A DNA stretch of 13,702 bases from DATMXT01 sp035560415 (GTDB lineage Bacteria; Bacillota; Clostridia; Oscillospirales; Feifaniaceae): positions 1 through 13,702 of the forward strand of contig DATMZG010000057.1 of the NCBI GenBank assembly GCA_035560415.1, in the 5' to 3' direction. This document shows, piece by piece, positions 12,275 to 13,702 of the stretch. The translations under genes were made by a program, and so were the position numbers. The notes under the pieces are model-generated. The model searched no databases. It was not told where the DNA came from and worked only from the letters and a program-made list of their open reading frames with translations. Every line of letters begins with the position of its first letter. Position 1 is the first letter of the stretch.

Positions 12275-13573
12275 TTGGAAAAATATGTGATGACCGGCGG
12301 GAAACCGCTCACCGGCACCATCCCCGTCAGCGGAGCCAAAAATGCGGCGCTCGCCATTCTCCCGGGCACATTGCTCTGCAAGGGCATCTGCCGAATTGAA
12401 AATATCCCTCAAATCAGCGACGTCACCACAATGATTCGCATTCTCGCCTCCATGGGCGTGGGCGTAAAGGCAATCAACGCCTCCACCGTTGAGCTTGACG
12501 CGCGATTTGTCAAAAATTTGCCGACACCTTACGAGATGGTGCGCAAGCTGCGCGCCTCCTATTATCTCATCGGAACGCTGCTCGGGCGCTTCGGCTTTGC
12601 CGAAGTCGCGCTGCCGGGCGGCTGCGACATCGGCGTGCGCCCCATCGACCAGCACATCAAGGGGTTTGAGGCGCTCGGCGCCACCGTCACAACCGAGCCC
12701 GGCGGCACGGTGCGGGCTGTGGCCGAAGGGGGGCTCGACGGGGCGTCCATTTATCTCGACGTCATTTCGGTCGGCGCCACCATGAACATCATGCTGGCCT
12801 CGGCCACCGCCCGCGGCCTGACCGTCATTGAAAACGCCGCCAGAGAGCCCCACATCGTCGACCTCGCCAACTTCCTCAACACGATGGGGGCCGACATTTC
12901 GGGCGCCGGCACCGACATCATTAAAATTCGCGGCGTCGAAAGGCTGCATGACTGCACCTATTCCATCATTCCGGACCAGATTGAGGCCGGCACCTATCTC
13001 GCGCTCGGCGCCGCCGCCGGCGGCTGTCTGCGGGTGACCGGCGTCATCCCCAAGCACCTTGAGTCCATCACGGCAAAGCTCGAGGAGATGGGGGCCAGAA
13101 TCACCGAGGGCGACGACTGGGTCGAGGTCTCACGGGACCCCTCCTCGCCCCTCACAAAGAGCAACATCAAAACCCAGCCCTACCCCGGTTTTCCGACCGA
13201 CATGCAGCCCCAGTTTGCCGTGCTGATGTCAATGGCCGAAGGGACCAGCATTCTGACCGAGGGCGTCTGGGAAAACCGCTTCAAGTATATTGACGAGCTG
13301 CGGCGCATGGGGGCTTCGGTCACGGTCGACGGCAGGGTCGCCGTCTTTGAGGGCGGGGATAAGCTGTCGGGCGCACCGGTGCGGGCAAGCGACCTCAGGG
13401 CCGGGGCGGCGCTCGTCGTGGCGGGGGCCGCGGCCGAGGGCGTGACCGAAATTGAGGAGATCCGCTACATTGAGCGGGGATATGAGGACCTCGAAGAAAA
13501 GCTGCGGGCGGTCGGCGCCGACATCCGGAAAGTGACGGTCCCCGACGCGCAGGCCATGGACAAGGCAAATTAG
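12275..13573 (+). CDS. murA: UDP-N-acetylglucosamine 1-carboxyvinyltransferase
   Basis: A cytoplasmic enzyme that transfers enolpyruvate from PEP to UDP-GlcNAc, the first committed step of peptidoglycan synthesis. Numbered from the TTG at 12275 (432 aa) it shows Lys22-Asn23 in VSGAKNAAL, catalytic Cys117 in LPGGCDIGVRP and Asp309 in GFPTDMQ; the two repeated inside-out alpha/beta domains are full length. Cys rather than Asp at the catalytic loop predicts fosfomycin sensitivity of the enzyme. Start choice: TTG at 12275 gives MEKYVMTGG, the usual N-terminus of the family, and has GGAG 9 nt upstream. ATG at 12260 and GTG at 12221 are in frame but lack a ribosome site. It follows walI by about 130 bp in the same direction. 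Confidence 0.95.
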   Translation: MEKYVMTGGKPLTGTIPVSGAKNAALAILPGTLLCKGICRIENIPQISDVTTMIRILASMGVGVKAINASTVELDARFVKNLPTPYEMVRKLRASYYLIGTLLGRFGFAEVALPGGCDIGVRPIDQHIKGFEALGATVTTEPGGTVRAVAEGGLDGASIYLDVISVGATMNIMLASATARGLTVIENAAREPHIVDLANFLNTMGADISGAGTDIIKIRGVERLHDCTYSIIPDQIEAGTYLALGAAAGGCLRVTGVIPKHLESITAKLEEMGARITEGDDWVEVSRDPSSPLTKSNIKTQPYPGFPTDMQPQFAVLMSMAEGTSILTEGVWENRFKYIDELRRMGASVTVDGRVAVFEGGDKLSGAPVRASDLRAGAALVVAGAAAEGVTEIEEIRYIERGYEDLEEKLRAVGADIRKVTVPDAQAMDKAN

Positions 13574-13626
13574 TTTCGCGAAAGTCTTTTCACGGGTTTT
13601 GCGCGAACTTTGGTTTAAATGACAAT

Positions 13627-13650
13627 TGGCCGCCGGAAAACCGGCGGCCA
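13627..13650 (+). other. GC-rich hairpin after murA
   Basis: TGGCCGCCGG, AAAA loop, CCGGCGGCCA: a perfect 10-bp stem with no U-run after it. It may protect the murA 3' end or act with the next hairpin. Confidence 0.6.
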
Positions 13651-13691
13651 CAGGCTGTCAAAAAAGCAATTTTTCGACAGCCTGATTTTCT
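13651..13691 (+). terminator. Probable terminator, possibly bidirectional
   Basis: CAGGCTGTC pairs with GACAGCCTG; five A pair with five T inside after one mismatch. The stem is followed by ATTTTCT on the plus strand. This makes a plausible murA terminator, though the U-run is interrupted. The palindromic form could also serve a gene arriving from beyond the window on the minus strand. Confidence 0.6.
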
Positions 13692-13702
13692 CGGCTTTCC
13701 GA

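Larger units (their letters stand above)
13574..13702. other. Intergenic region after murA
   Basis: No coding signal is seen. The first 53 bases contain a short palindrome (TTTCGCGAAA) just after the stop. The rest holds two consecutive hairpins (listed separately), and the last 12 bases (TCGGCTTTCCGA) could form a small third stem at the window edge. Confidence 0.6.

Overview
The window is GC-rich and carries low-GC-Gram-positive style gene content: a complete walRKHI-type two-component operon, a murA, a class B sortase and a Clostridia-type pilus-like operon containing a DUF4860 protein. Strong AGGAGG-type ribosome binding sites and sigma-A type promoters fit this. The best reading is a chromosomal segment of a GC-rich member of the Clostridia (Oscillospirales-like gut bacterium). 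That placement is inferred from gene families and gene order, not from a marker gene.

Layout. Positions 1-141 hold the 3' end of an IS3-family insertion sequence (last 26 codons of the transposase plus a probable right terminus). Positions 170-5272, read on the minus strand, form one tightly packed operon of seven genes driven by a clear promoter (TTGAAG, 17 nt, TATAAT). In transcription order it encodes a PilC/GspF-like membrane platform, a small GspG-like anchored protein, a DUF4860 protein, a prepilin-like protein, a PilX-like protein, a PilT-type ATPase and a class B sortase with long Pro/Glu-rich linkers. It ends at a strong hairpin terminator. Most junctions overlap by a few bases, and three starts are GTG and one is TTG. 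Positions 5312-7460, also minus strand, hold a two-gene unit: an MtnA/eIF2B-family sugar-phosphate isomerase and a GNAT acetyltransferase, ending at a 28-bp palindromic hairpin.

At 7432-7489 two divergent promoters stand back to back. Their -35 hexamers abut exactly, and both lie inside one perfect 20-bp palindrome. Rightward from there runs walR-walK-walH-walI (7574-12145), followed by murA (12275-13573) under its own extended -10 promoter and then two hairpins.

How the genes work together. The right half is a cell-wall homeostasis block: WalK senses at the membrane, WalH and WalI are its membrane partners, WalR regulates transcription, and MurA makes the first committed peptidoglycan precursor. 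The left operon probably builds an envelope-spanning pseudopilus or pilus-like machine. It has only a PilT-type motor in this window, with no PilB and no prepilin peptidase. A co-translated sortase adds a wall-attachment activity. This combination is the most interesting and least characterised part of the window. The shared palindrome suggests that the isomerase/acetyltransferase unit and the wal operon are regulated together or exclusively.
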